From positions 1-64,000 of the forward strand of contig NZ_FYDG01000014.1 of assembly GCF_900187365.1 (NCBI RefSeq): a stretch of DNA of 64,000 bases. The letters run 5' to 3'. Made by a program: the position numbers and the translations under genes. The DNA comes from Rhodoblastus acidophilus (GTDB lineage Bacteria > Pseudomonadota > Alphaproteobacteria > Rhizobiales > Beijerinckiaceae). The number at the start of each line of letters is the position of its first letter. The first letter of the stretch is position 1. The notes below the pieces were generated by a model that did not search any database, was not told the origin of the DNA, and worked only from the letters and a program-made list of their open reading frames with translations. This document shows positions 27,556-36,510 of the stretch, one piece after another.

Positions 27556-27910
27556 GGATAATCGTGCATGCAGGCCATCTGTGAGGCCGAGATGGAAACG
27601 ACGCCGTCTTTCGCGGAGGGCCAGACGAACTTCCCCCGGTCCAATCTCTTCGCGTACAGAGATAGGCCGACGCCATCATGCCAAAGGATTTTCGCCAGAT
27701 CGCCTCTACGCCCCCTGAAGACGTACAGGTCGCCGGCATGGGGATCGCGCTTCAACTTGCTCCTGAACCTGAAGCGCCAAGCCCTGCATGCCTCGGCGCA
27801 CGTCGGTGTGGCCCATCGCGATCCAGACGCGGCATCCCGAGGGAATCGGGATCATGACCGCAAAGCCTTCAAGGCCGCCCCGATCGCTGACGACGGAGCG
27901 CCAGGGTGAC
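27556..27910 (-). mobile_element. IS66-family element remnant (tnpB with a frameshift, end of tnpA)
   Basis: On the minus strand, ATG at 27855 opens an IS66 Orf2/TnpB (MIPIPSGCRVWIAMGHTDVRRGMQGLALQVQEQ). The frame breaks near 27755, after which LKRDPHAGDLYVFRGRRGDLAKILWHDG and LDRGKFVWPSAKDGV continue in another frame. TnpB ends prematurely near 27556 at the glycosyltransferase junction. Just upstream, a short frame (VTLALRRQRSGRP, stop at 27869) is the end of the preceding tnpA. Only about 350 bases of a roughly 2.5-kb element remain, so it is a decayed relic. Confidence 0.8.
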
Positions 27911-28691
27911 CGAGCAGCATCGCCAAACAGAGAGCGGTTCCCGTGCGGCTGCTGTTCCCCGCGATCAGAAATGCGATCGAAGCCAGGTAGAGCGGCTTGT
28001 CGAAGCGGCTGAGCCGCGGCCAGAACGTGATCGCGAAAATGGCGAGCACCATGGCGTAGTTCGCAAGGGACACCTGTTCGAGGAAGATTGAGGACAGGCG
28101 GCGATCATCGAAAAGCGCAAAGGAAAACCGCCCGGAGTAGGCGAATGCGTTCTGGAACAATCCGGATTGATCGTAAGCGTTCTGGATGGCGTCGCGCGTG
28201 TTGACGTAGTAGCTCGCAGGCTGAAAAATGTTCACGTAGAGATCAGGGAACCACCCTTTCACACATGAAACTGCGATGATCATCAGCGTGAGGGTCCGGA
28301 ACGCGCCCATCAACGACCGCCACGTGCAAAGCGCCCCCAGCATGAAGAACAGAAGAACGACGAGAAAATCCCGCAGCGGTTTGGGCGACGACATCCCGTT
28401 CGTAAGTGTGACCCACACGAACAGGAGGATGAATCCGGCGAGATAGGGCGTCGCCAGGCGGATGTTGGGCCCCGCCTCGGGAAAGCGCCTGATGATCACG
28501 AAGATCGTCCACGCGAAGATCGCCGCTTCAGCCGCGACGACCTGGAATTGGCTCATCGGCGCCGCGTGCCCGTTGATGATGGCGAGGGCGGCGTTGAAGC
28601 CCATGGCCGCCGCCAGCAGCGCAATCGCCGGCCATTGGCTCGACGGCCCCTCGTCGGATTCCGACTGCAGGAAAACGGCTGAGGACGACAA
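27906..28691 (-). pseudogene. Wzy-like polysaccharide polymerase, truncated at its C-terminus
   Basis: About 262 residues from 28691 read as an integral membrane protein with seven to eight hydrophobic segments and a periplasmic loop containing FDDRRLSSIFLEQVSLANYAMV and NSSRTGT. The layout matches O-antigen or exopolysaccharide polymerase/ligase proteins, usually 400 or more residues with ten to twelve helices. The frame runs into the IS66 remnant around 27906-27912, where the sequence becomes element-derived (GHPGAPSSAIGAALKALRS). The last third of the protein is missing, so function is doubtful. Confidence 0.7.
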
Positions 28692-29215
28692 ACTCCTGCT
28701 CCATGTCTGACGGCCGTGGACCGGAAAGGCCTTGGGCGCGCTCCATCACATCAGGTCATGATTGAAGGTGGTGCGTTTTGGCGCCGTCTTTCAGGCGCCA
28801 AAACAGTGAGGCCATAACCGCTCTGTGCACTGCAGCATTTGCGTGAATTGACGCTGCCGCAATTCAAAATATTGTGAACAAATGTTTATCTTTGACTATT
28901 TTGTGTTTTAATCCCATCACAAAATCAACATAACTCATAGTTATGCGCCTATAGTTGCGAATTGCCGCAATCGCGCAGGCGCAAATATCGTAACTTAATT
29001 GTCTTTGGCCCTGGTAAATCAACGGAATTCACATATAAAAGGTTATGGTACGAAAAATATTGAATACTAATGCAATCATATATTTGGTTTTGCTAATAGC
29101 AAAAGCGCGGCTGCGCCGCTTTATCCATCGTACTATCGATTGGATCTTCGGTTTAGAAACGAACCGCAAGCCGAAACGTCGCTTTAAAGCTTGACTTTTA
29201 TTAAGGAGCGCTCGG
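28692..29215. other. AT-rich divergent intergenic region
   Basis: This stretch separates the Wzy-like fragment (minus) from the Wzz-like gene (plus). It contains the inverted repeat at 28775-28804 and, from about 28850 to 29150, markedly AT-rich sequence with no gene. It probably holds the divergent promoters of the former polysaccharide locus. Confidence 0.5.
28775..28804. repeat. Perfect 11-bp inverted repeat upstream of the Wzy-like gene
   Basis: GTTTTGGCGCC and GGCGCCAAAAC are perfect complements around an eight-base loop. It lies 84-113 bases upstream of the Wzy-like start in a divergent promoter region. It could be an operator or a transcript hairpin; no T-run follows the stem, so an intrinsic terminator is less likely. 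Confidence 0.5.
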
Positions 29216-30285
29216 GTGCAGACTGTTCGTAATTATTCAAAACGGTCGCCGGAATCACCGCATGACGACGGTCCCCGTGAGGCCCTAAAAAGCGCCATCC
29301 AGGTTCTTCGCAAACGGCGTCTGCTGACCGGCGCCGTTTTCGGCCCGATGACCGCGATCCTGTATCTGCTTCTAACCAATTACTCCTGGCCATACCGGGC
29401 GTCCGCGGAACTCATGGTCGTCCCGGAAAAACAGGGCGGCGACCAAACCCAGCAAACATCGCGCTTGATGCAATCCCTGGTGATGGTCGCGCAAAGCGAC
29501 GGCGTCTTGCGAGCGGCGATTCGGGATGTCGGCTTCGACAAGGTGGTCGATCGATCGAAATTGCTCGAGAAGAATCTGATCGACCAATTCCTTGGGGCGC
29601 GCGCGCGAGACGCTGGCGCGGCGGCGACGCGGCAATTGAATAGCGGACCGCAAGGCGAAGTCGCCAACGAAACAGGCAGGCGGCCGGATGAGAGCGCTGC
29701 GCCCGTAGTAGACGTTTCGGAGGACGCGCTGCTGGCGCGCGCGAGCCTGCTGATCAAACAATCGCTCGTCGTTCGCGCGGAGCAGAATCCCGACATCATT
29801 CGCTTGGGTTTTCAGCACCGCAGAGCGCCCTCATTCGCCGCGCGAGTCAGCAGAATACGGACGGCGTCCGACACCGTAATCAGTGGAAATCAACAGCCCT
29901 CAGCCGGTCCACCGCCAACCAGGCGAGGCGACGGAGCGGCGGGGGAGGAGAGCGGCATCGACTACCCTTTCGCGTCCGTAAGGCGGTCAGCGCCGCCAGA
30001 AGCCTGGAGGACAAGCTTCACAATGCAGGACGAACCCTCGGCGACAGAATACGTGCAGGAGGGGGAACGCGCATCGGACACGGATAGGGAGCGCGCGCCC
30101 GAGGCGCGGCCCGCCCATGTGCGCAAAATCTCACCCTTGCGCACGTGGTCAAGATTGGATCCGGTGAAAACCTCTCGCGCAGCGGGGCCGAGGCGGCTTG
30201 GATCAAATCAAAAATCAGCAAGCTCTTGCTCCCGGCCCAAGAGTCGTCCAGATTTCAGCTTAGAAAGCAAGCGGGAGACAATCGC
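29216..30285 (+). pseudogene. Wzz/chain-length-determinant-like protein, degenerate after about 205 residues
   Basis: A GTG start with AAGGAG eight bases upstream opens a frame whose first 205 residues look like a polysaccharide co-polymerase: a membrane segment (LLTGAVFGPMTAILYLLLTN), YRASAELMVVPEKQG, a regulatory stretch about DGVLRAAIRDVGFDKVVDRS and VVRAEQNPDIIRLGFQHR. From about 29825 the frame becomes Arg/Pro/Ser-rich nonsense. Fragments of coiled-coil-like sequence (SLEDKLHNAGRTLGDRIRAG from about 30001, and NLSRSGAEAAWIKSKISKLL from about 30170) appear in other frames. Several frameshifts therefore seem to have destroyed the gene, matching the decay of the neighbouring polysaccharide genes. 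Confidence 0.65.
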
Positions 30286-31353
30286 TTGACATCCGACGAC
30301 GCATTGGACGAACCAGCATCAGGGACGCAAGCGCCCGTCGCGCGCCGCCTGCGGAATGGCCGGCGGACGGCTCTGCAACCGCTGACCCATCATGAAATCA
30401 TGCGCTTGATCGAGCCGTTCATCCGGCGAGGCCACCACGTCGACTTGCAGGCGAGCCAGCGCATCGAACGGCGCCTTACGTTCAAGCCAATCTCGCATGA
30501 CAGCGACACGCCAGCCTATGACGGAGCCTGCGAGCGCCTTGAACTTGAAAACCTTCAAGCCGAAACCTATCGGCTGACGCGCACACTGACCCTCCGATGC
30601 GGCGCGGCGGCGAAACTGACGACGGAGGGCGAGGACCTCGGCGCCCTGCTGGACCGCCTCGGCAGCGTTCCCCTGCAGCGTCTGTTCCAATGGGTCGGCG
30701 CCATACCCATCGCCCAAAGCTATCGCTTGACCCCGGCCGCCGGCTCCGAAGGCGCTGCGCCGCACATGGCGCTCACGGCGGCCGAAGCCCGCCTCGACGG
30801 TCTCACTTTCGCCCTGAACGCGGACACTGGACGGGGCTATCCGGCCGAGATCGAACTGACGCCTCAGGCCGAACATCTGCTGGACCTGCCGGACGACCTT
30901 CTCGCGGCGCTGGGCTGGGACTGGCGGGTGCTGCGCCGGCGCGGGACTATGTGGCGCGCCTCCGTGCGCGCGCCAAGCCGTGAACCCGGCCGCAGCCGCC
31001 GCATCGAAGCCGCCTCGAAGGCCGCCGTGGCGCATCTGGCCCGGACGCTTGCGGAACCACCGCGTCGATTTCACGAAAGGTTCCGCTGGGCGCGTTGGGC
31101 CGTGGTGTTTCGGCGCACGATCCCTCTGTTGTTTTCGCTCGTCCTCCTGGTAGGCGGCTTGGCCTTGACGCTGGAAGGCGTCTCGGATGAGTCACCGTTT
31201 CGAATGTTGCTTTTCAACTTCCCGCCGGTGCTCCTTCTGGTGTTTTTCAGCATGCGAGAATTGCCGCGTTTCGAGATCCCGCCTCTGCCACGGCCTTCCA
31301 GGGCGCCGTCATGGAGGAAGGCGCAGAACGGCGCCGGAGGCCCCGGCGCTTGA
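30286..31353 (+). CDS. Unrecognised protein with two C-terminal membrane helices (355 aa)
   Basis: The start is set at a TTG at 30286 because GGGAG lies eight bases upstream; the frame is open upstream but there reads the degenerate Wzz region. The soluble part (about 275 residues) begins with LQPLTHHEIMRLIEPFIRRGHHVDLQASQRIERRLTF and contains regular helix/strand text with no motif I know. Two hydrophobic helices follow near residues 282-302 (LLFSLVLLVGGLALTL) and 312-330 (LLFNFPPVLLLVFFSM), then a basic Pro-rich tail. Base and codon use look like normal coding DNA, so I take it as a real cytoplasmic-facing membrane protein of unknown role. Confidence 0.65.
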   Translation: MTSDDALDEPASGTQAPVARRLRNGRRTALQPLTHHEIMRLIEPFIRRGHHVDLQASQRIERRLTFKPISHDSDTPAYDGACERLELENLQAETYRLTRTLTLRCGAAAKLTTEGEDLGALLDRLGSVPLQRLFQWVGAIPIAQSYRLTPAAGSEGAAPHMALTAAEARLDGLTFALNADTGRGYPAEIELTPQAEHLLDLPDDLLAALGWDWRVLRRRGTMWRASVRAPSREPGRSRRIEAASKAAVAHLARTLAEPPRRFHERFRWARWAVVFRRTIPLLFSLVLLVGGLALTLEGVSDESPFRMLLFNFPPVLLLVFFSMRELPRFEIPPLPRPSRAPSWRKAQNGAGGPGA

Positions 31354-32319
31354 GGCAGGGCTTGCGTGCGTCAGCCGCACGCCGGCGCGGACGCCGATCT
31401 CAAGGAGCGGTTTCCAACGCACCGGCCATGCCGTGATGAAAGCGGCAGATGGATTTGATACCGCCAAAAACTTGGAAATCGCCGGCCAAACAGTCAAAGC
31501 GCCGCATGATTGCGGCTCGATTCAACTGGCGACGTCGCCGGGACTGGATCGCATTGCTGATCACCGAATAAACATGAGCACGGCGCTGTCGCGTCGGACT
31601 CATGTGCTTTGTAACCTCCTATTTTGACGAGCGGAATTCCGGATCAGCAATACCGCGGGCGAGAACGCCAAACTGTCAAACGCGCTCGATCGCTCGCGTC
31701 CGACGATCACCAGGATCATCCTCCAGACTCGAAATCTCCGGGGCGATGGTCACCGCGTCGGGAAGACGGGGCGAGGCGATCCCGTGAAAGTCATAGAGCG
31801 ATCTTAATGACTTAATTGATGCGGTCATGATCTTCGCCTCCAGAACTCTGATCTTGAGCCTTGCCGGGGGTGAAATTCAGCTTAATCGATAGGAAATTTT
31901 GATCAAAACGATGAGCCATCGCGATCTTGCGTGGTCATGAATGTCGCTTAAACGGCTTAGAATTCCCGATTGGAAGCCTGGGGCCGGGGTCGGATATAGA
32001 CAAACGATATTAACTGATCAAATATGATCAATATACCCGATGGGTTAAATATAATGCGCGATCTCATGTTGCTGCGGTCCTTCCTTGCCGCCATCCAACA
32101 TGGCGGCTTCCCGAGCGACCTCACACCGAGATCGTCATGCGCTTTGGCCCCGCGCGGGAAAGCGATTTCGGCGCCCGGAGACTATCTCGCCGACGCTCCG
32201 CCATCGGTCGCGGCCAGCGCGTCCCGACTGGGAAGAATCGGTGAGAACGGTCGCGGCATGGCGCGGGTCGACTTCGTCCGACCAGGTCCGGTGGGATAAG
32301 ATAGAACTGGAATGGGGAT
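31354..32319. other. Long region without a confident gene
   Basis: Short frames on both strands (for example 31400-31603 minus and 31602-31787 plus) show no recognisable family and lack ribosome sites. The middle (31800-32060) is AT-rich. Near its end a possible LysR relic is annotated separately. The region may be the debris of the rearrangements affecting the polysaccharide locus. Confidence 0.45.
32054..32299 (+). pseudogene. Possible remnant of a LysR-type regulator
   Basis: The codons from ATG 32054 read MRDLMLLRSFLAAIQHGGF, very like the first helix of LysR regulators, but the expected SRAA helix-turn-helix does not follow. Later pieces (ASRLGRIGENGRG) are only vaguely reminiscent. It lies just upstream of a LysE exporter gene, where LysR-type regulators often sit. 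The evidence is thin. Confidence 0.3.
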
Positions 32320-32940
32320 ATGACCGCCTACGTATCGAGCTTGCTGATGATTGCAGGACTCTACCTGATCGCGGTCGCCAGTCCCGGCCCGAATTTTTTC
32401 GTGATTGGCCAATTGTCGCTCAGCGGCCAAAGGCAGGCGGCGCTCGCGGCCGCCTGCGGAATATCCCTCGGGTCGATCATATGGGTGTTGCTTGCAATGG
32501 CGGGGGTTGCGGCCGTGCTTGCCAGTGCGGAGTGGCTCCACCTGGCGCTGCGGATCACCGGGGCGGCCTATCTGATCTGGCTCGGCGCGAAGATGCTGCA
32601 CGCCGCCGCCCGCCCCAAAGCGCAGATTGCTTATGACGCCGCCGCATTGGAGCCGATGCGCGCCTTCCGTAAGGGCGTTCTGACCAGCCTGACCAATCCC
32701 AAATCCGGGGTGTTCTGGACCAGCGCATTCGCGACGACGTTTCCGTCGAATGCGCCGACGTGGATGTTTGCCGCCACTGCTTTGATGATCGCCGCCCTGT
32801 CGCTGGGATGGCATGTGGGACTGGCCGTGGCTTTCACCAACAAGGGCGTGCAGGGCGGATATCGGCGGCTGCGTCGCGCAATCGATGCTGCTTGCGGGGT
32901 CGTGCTGGTGGGGTTTGGCGTTCTCCTGGCAAAAAGATGA
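32320..32940 (+). CDS. LysE/RhtB-family amino-acid exporter
   Basis: The 206-residue inner-membrane protein has about six hydrophobic segments and the family hallmarks VASPGPNFFVIGQLSLSGQRQAALAAACGISLGS in the first third and FRKGVLTSLTNPKSGVFWTSAF in the middle. The length is standard for LysE/RhtB efflux proteins, which export amino acids or their derivatives by a secondary mechanism. A GGGGAT sequence lies just upstream of the ATG. The specific substrate cannot be told from sequence. Confidence 0.92.
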   Translation: MTAYVSSLLMIAGLYLIAVASPGPNFFVIGQLSLSGQRQAALAAACGISLGSIIWVLLAMAGVAAVLASAEWLHLALRITGAAYLIWLGAKMLHAAARPKAQIAYDAAALEPMRAFRKGVLTSLTNPKSGVFWTSAFATTFPSNAPTWMFAATALMIAALSLGWHVGLAVAFTNKGVQGGYRRLRRAIDAACGVVLVGFGVLLAKR

Positions 32941-33219
32941 CGGTCAACGTGGCGCCCCGCCCGCAAGAGGTTTGTATCCCTCCGGCCGCAGCGCAACCGC
33001 CCGCGCTGGCCCAGCGACCGTCAATCCACTCCTATGAACCGCGGTCAAGGGTGCGGGTCAAACCGCCCGCGCCGGCGCCCTCGCGCAGGTTCAATCGTTC
33101 GGCAGCGAGGAGACGGGACCAGACCCGGATGACGCCGACCACCATCTGATCGCTCATCGGGTATTTACGGCCACAGGTGGGGCCGGGACTTCTCCGAGCC
33201 TCCGCCGCGCGGCCGAGAG

Positions 33220-33615
33220 CTACCGCTTTTGCCGCGCGTCAAATTCAGCGCGGGCCGCCTCGATACGGCGCAAATTTTCTTCCGCCCACCGCCACACGCC
33301 GCAAAAGGCCGCGCCGAGGCTGAGGCCCAGATCGGTCAGCCGGTACTCGACGCGGGGCGGGACGACCGGGAAGACCGTGCGCACCACCAGTCCATCGCGC
33401 TCCATCTGGCGAAGGGTCTGCGTCAGCATCTTCTGGCTGACATCCGGAACCAGCCGGCTGATCTGGGTGAAGCGCAATTCGCTGTGATCGGCGAGCACCT
33501 CAAGAACGAGCATGGTCCACTTGTCCGCGACGCGTCCGATCACCTCCGTCACGAGCGCATCGACGGCGGGATCGCTCTCCGGCCAGGGTTTTACGGGGAC
33601 AGGAGGTTGTTTCAT
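33220..33615 (-). CDS. HxlR-family transcriptional regulator
   Basis: The 131-residue protein shows the HxlR winged-helix pattern: VIGRVADKWTMLVLEVLADHSELRFTQISRLVPDVSQKMLTQTLRQMERDGLVVRTVFPVVPPRVEYRLTDLG. Such regulators usually control a divergent enzyme gene and often respond to electrophiles or redox-active compounds, although the conserved N-terminal Cys of the redox-sensing subgroup is not present here. The SDR gene is divergent, with about 100 bases between them, and is the probable target. Confidence 0.93.
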   Translation of the reverse strand: MKQPPVPVKPWPESDPAVDALVTEVIGRVADKWTMLVLEVLADHSELRFTQISRLVPDVSQKMLTQTLRQMERDGLVVRTVFPVVPPRVEYRLTDLGLSLGAAFCGVWRWAEENLRRIEAARAEFDARQKR

Positions 33616-33717
33616 ATGACGCTCTCTTTTTGGTTAGTATAATTCTTTTGGGTGCCTTCTTTCAAGACGACGATAACGGCGAATAAAATACTATCAGTTG
33701 TTCAAAGGAGAGCCGTT

Positions 33718-34464
33718 ATGAAAATGCAGGGAAACACCATCCTCATCACCGGCGGCGGATCGGGCATTGGCGAAGCGTTGGCGCACCGCCTTCATGATCT
33801 GGGCAATCGTGTGCTGATCGCCGGGCGCCGTCTTCAGGCGCTCAAAGCGGCGGCCGCCGGCCGCAATCAGATCGTGCCGCTCGAACTCGACGCCGACGAT
33901 CCCCAGGCGGTCGAGGCCTTCGCCCGCCAAGTGATCGCCGATAATCCCGCTCTGAACGTGCTCGTCAACAATGCCGGAATCATGCGGATGGAGGCGCTGG
34001 ACCGGCGACGCGATCTCGGCAACGCCGAAGCCACCATCCGCACCAACCTTCTGGGGCCGATCCGGCTGACCAACGCCTTCATCGACCATCTGGTGAACCA
34101 GCCCGACGCCGCGATCATCAACTGCACCTCGGGGCTGGCCTTCGTGCCGCTTGTGGCGACGCCAACCTATTCGGCGACCAAGGCGGCGCTGCACTCCTAT
34201 ACGGTGTCCCTGCGCGAAGCCCTCAAAGGCAAGGTCGAGGTGATCGAATTGGCGCCGCCCGCGGTGCAGACGGGACTGACGCCCGGCCAGGAGACCCGCG
34301 AGGGTTACATGCCGCTTGCGGATTTTGCGGATGAAACCCTCTCGATCCTGAGCGCCCAGCCGACGCCGCCCGAAATACTGGTCAAACGCGTCGGCTTCCT
34401 GCGCTTCGCCGAGAGCGAAGGTCGTTTCGCGGAGACGCTGGCGGCGCTCAACCCAAAGGGATAG
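33718..34464 (+). CDS. Short-chain dehydrogenase/reductase, DltE-like
   Basis: The start at MKMQGN is supported by AAAGGAG eight bases upstream; the frame is open 66 bases further without a ribosome site. The 248-residue protein has the NAD(P)-binding TGGGSGIG, the NNAG motif in VLVNNAGIMR, the catalytic Ser in NCTSGLAF and YSATK with the catalytic Tyr and Lys. This is the classical SDR set. It resembles DltE-type oxidoreductases that commonly pair with HxlR regulators. A TATAAT at 33638 in the intergenic region is a plausible -10 element. The substrate is unknown. Confidence 0.92.
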   Translation: MKMQGNTILITGGGSGIGEALAHRLHDLGNRVLIAGRRLQALKAAAAGRNQIVPLELDADDPQAVEAFARQVIADNPALNVLVNNAGIMRMEALDRRRDLGNAEATIRTNLLGPIRLTNAFIDHLVNQPDAAIINCTSGLAFVPLVATPTYSATKAALHSYTVSLREALKGKVEVIELAPPAVQTGLTPGQETREGYMPLADFADETLSILSAQPTPPEILVKRVGFLRFAESEGRFAETLAALNPKG

Positions 34465-34512
34465 ACGGGGCCGCAGGCCCTCGCGGCCTTGTTGTCGCGG
34501 CGGCGGCGGACG

Positions 34513-35196
34513 TCACTGTTTGCCTGCCGCCCCGCCATAGCCGTGCAAAAACGCGTCCACGGCCTCTCGCGCCGAGCGCTCGATTTCCTTCAAGTCTCCC
34601 GGTTCCGCCACGCAGAACAAGACAGCCTTCGCATATCCGCCCTGGCTGAGTTGCAGGAAATGAACCGCCATCGTTTGCGGATCGGATGCGCGAAGGCGTC
34701 CGGCGTCCATCTGCCGCTGCATGTAGGCGGCGACCTTTGCGGCGCCGCATTGTGGCCCCGCCTCGTAAAAGGTGCGGCCGATTTCCGGATGTTTCGCCGC
34801 CGCGCCGATCACCATGCGCATATGCGCGACATGCTCGGCGCTGCACAGGCGCAGCATCATGCTGGTCGCCGTGCGGTAAAGGACTTCGGCGATGTCGTCG
34901 TCGTCATGGTCGAACTGGAACAATTGTTCGGCTTGCCGACGCCGGTCATCGCGGATGAGCGCCTGGAAAAGGGTGACCTTGGAATCGAAATAGACGTAAA
35001 GCGTGCCTTTGGAAACGCCTGCGACCCGGGCGATGTCGTTCATTGAGGCGCCGTCGAAGCCGTCCGCGAGAAACACCGCGCGGGCGCCGTCGAGAATTTG
35101 ACGCATCTTGGCGTCGTTGGTCTTGGCGACCTTCGAATGGGCGACAGCGCCGTCGTCCGTCGAAGCGTCTTTCTTCTCCATCGTTTTTACATTCAT
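34513..35196 (-). CDS. TetR-family regulator of the adjacent efflux genes
   Basis: The 227-residue protein has a TetR DNA-binding domain near residues 35-80 (ARAVFLADGFDGASMNDIARVAGVSKGTLYVYFDSKVTLFQALI) and a ligand-binding domain similar to those of AcrR-type proteins with a TetR_C-like tail. It is divergent from the EmrA/EmrB-type genes and very probably represses them. Residues before 30 are Lys/Asp-rich and may be disordered. An inverted repeat at 35279-35300 lies in the intergenic region. Confidence 0.92.
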   Translation of the reverse strand: MNVKTMEKKDASTDDGAVAHSKVAKTNDAKMRQILDGARAVFLADGFDGASMNDIARVAGVSKGTLYVYFDSKVTLFQALIRDDRRRQAEQLFQFDHDDDDIAEVLYRTATSMMLRLCSAEHVAHMRMVIGAAAKHPEIGRTFYEAGPQCGAAKVAAYMQRQMDAGRLRASDPQTMAVHFLQLSQGGYAKAVLFCVAEPGDLKEIERSAREAVDAFLHGYGGAAGKQ

Positions 35197-35278
35197 TTCC
35201 CGCCCAAGAGCCTCCGCCGCCTAGAAACCATAATGTCGCGAAGTGGCGCAAGAGCCCGGCCGCGTCGATCGTTGCGTA

Positions 35279-35300
35279 TTGACCGAACCGTTCAGTTCAA
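35279..35300. promoter_or_regulatory. Candidate TetR operator
   Basis: An imperfect 22-bp inverted repeat runs from TTGACCGAAC to GTTCAGTTCAA, with 14 of 22 positions symmetric and clean TTGA/TCAA ends. It lies between the tetR and efflux genes, 53 bases before the EmrA-like start. Its length and position fit an AcrR/TetR-type operator. Inferred only. Confidence 0.4.
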
Positions 35301-35352
35301 TCATATAGCGAAGCAGAGGGCAATCAGCTGGACAAGGTCTGCCGACGTGACA

Positions 35353-36510
35353 ATGAACGAGCCCGTGCGCCTGTTGCGCGAAAACACCGATGAACCGGTC
35401 GAGCCGGTGTTCGAGCGCGCCGCGCCTGGCGCCCGGCCGCCGCAATCGCCGCCCGTCACCACGCGTAAAAACAAGCAAACATCGCGCAAGTCGCTTCTGA
35501 TTGGGGCCGCCTTGCTCGCGGCGCTGGGCGCGGGCTATGCCGGACTGAGATATTATCAGGTCGGCCGCTTCATCGTTTCGACTGACGACGCCTATGTGCG
35601 CACGGACCTCGCGGTCTTGGCGCCGAAAGTCCCTGGTTACGTCGATCAGGTGCTGGTGACCGACAATGACCACGTCAAGGCCGGGCAGGTTCTCGTGCGG
35701 CTGGACGCCGGGGATTACGATCTCGCCGTCGTCGCCGCCGCGCAGAAGGTTTCCTCGCAAGATGCGACAATCGCCCGCGTGAAGACGCAGATCGACGCGC
35801 AGCAAGCGGCGATCGCGCAGGCGCGCGCGCAGGTGACGGCGGCCAAGGCCGACTCCGCCCGCGCCGAGTCCGAGTTCGCGCGCGCCAAATCCCTGGTCGC
35901 CAACGCTTTCGCCAGCCGCCAGCGCCTTGAGCAGGCCGAGGCCGACCGCGACCGCGCGGCGGCGTCGGTTGTCGGCGCCGAGGCGGCGGCGGCGGGCGCG
36001 CTGGCCAATCTCGCCGTGTTGCACGCGCAACAGGGCGAAGCCGAACGGCTGCGCGCCGAGCTGGTCACGGCCAAGGCCCGCGCCGAGCGCGACCTCTCCT
36101 TCGCGGTGGTGAAGGCGCCGTTCGATGGCGTGGTCGGCAATCGCGCGGCGCAGCCGGGGCAATATGTGCAGACGGGAACGCGGCTGATGGCGCTGGCGCC
36201 GGATGCGGGCTTCTATGTCGAGGGCAATTTCAAGGAAACCCAGCTCGCGCACATGAAACCCGGCCAGAAGGTCGAGGCGCGCGTCGACGCCTATGGCGGC
36301 CGCGTCTTCGCCGGCGAGGTGCAGAGCCTGGCGCCGGCCTCGGGCGCGGATTACTCGCTGCTGCCGCCGGAGAATGCGACGGGCAATTTCACCAAGATCA
36401 TCCAGCGCTTTCCAGTGCGCATCCGGCTGCCGGCCGAAGCTCAGCCGCTGATGCGCTCGGGCATGTCGGTGATCGTCGATGTCGACACGCGCGAAGCCGA
36501 GACGAAATGA
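35353..36510 (+). CDS. HlyD/EmrA-family membrane-fusion protein
   Basis: The start is taken at MNEPVRLL, the first Met of protein-like sequence. The 385 residues contain one membrane anchor near residue 50 (SLLIGAALLAALGAGYAGLRYY), a biotinyl-lipoyl-like half (VSTDDAYVRTDLAVLAPKVPGYVDQVLVTDNDHVKAGQVL), a long Ala/Gln-rich coiled coil and the second lipoyl half plus beta domain (VVKAPFDGVVGNRAAQPGQYV). This is the EmrA pattern. Its stop overlaps the start of the EmrB-type gene. It would couple the inner-membrane pump to a TolC-like outer channel, which is not encoded here. Confidence 0.93.
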   Translation: MNEPVRLLRENTDEPVEPVFERAAPGARPPQSPPVTTRKNKQTSRKSLLIGAALLAALGAGYAGLRYYQVGRFIVSTDDAYVRTDLAVLAPKVPGYVDQVLVTDNDHVKAGQVLVRLDAGDYDLAVVAAAQKVSSQDATIARVKTQIDAQQAAIAQARAQVTAAKADSARAESEFARAKSLVANAFASRQRLEQAEADRDRAAASVVGAEAAAAGALANLAVLHAQQGEAERLRAELVTAKARAERDLSFAVVKAPFDGVVGNRAAQPGQYVQTGTRLMALAPDAGFYVEGNFKETQLAHMKPGQKVEARVDAYGGRVFAGEVQSLAPASGADYSLLPPENATGNFTKIIQRFPVRIRLPAEAQPLMRSGMSVIVDVDTREAETK

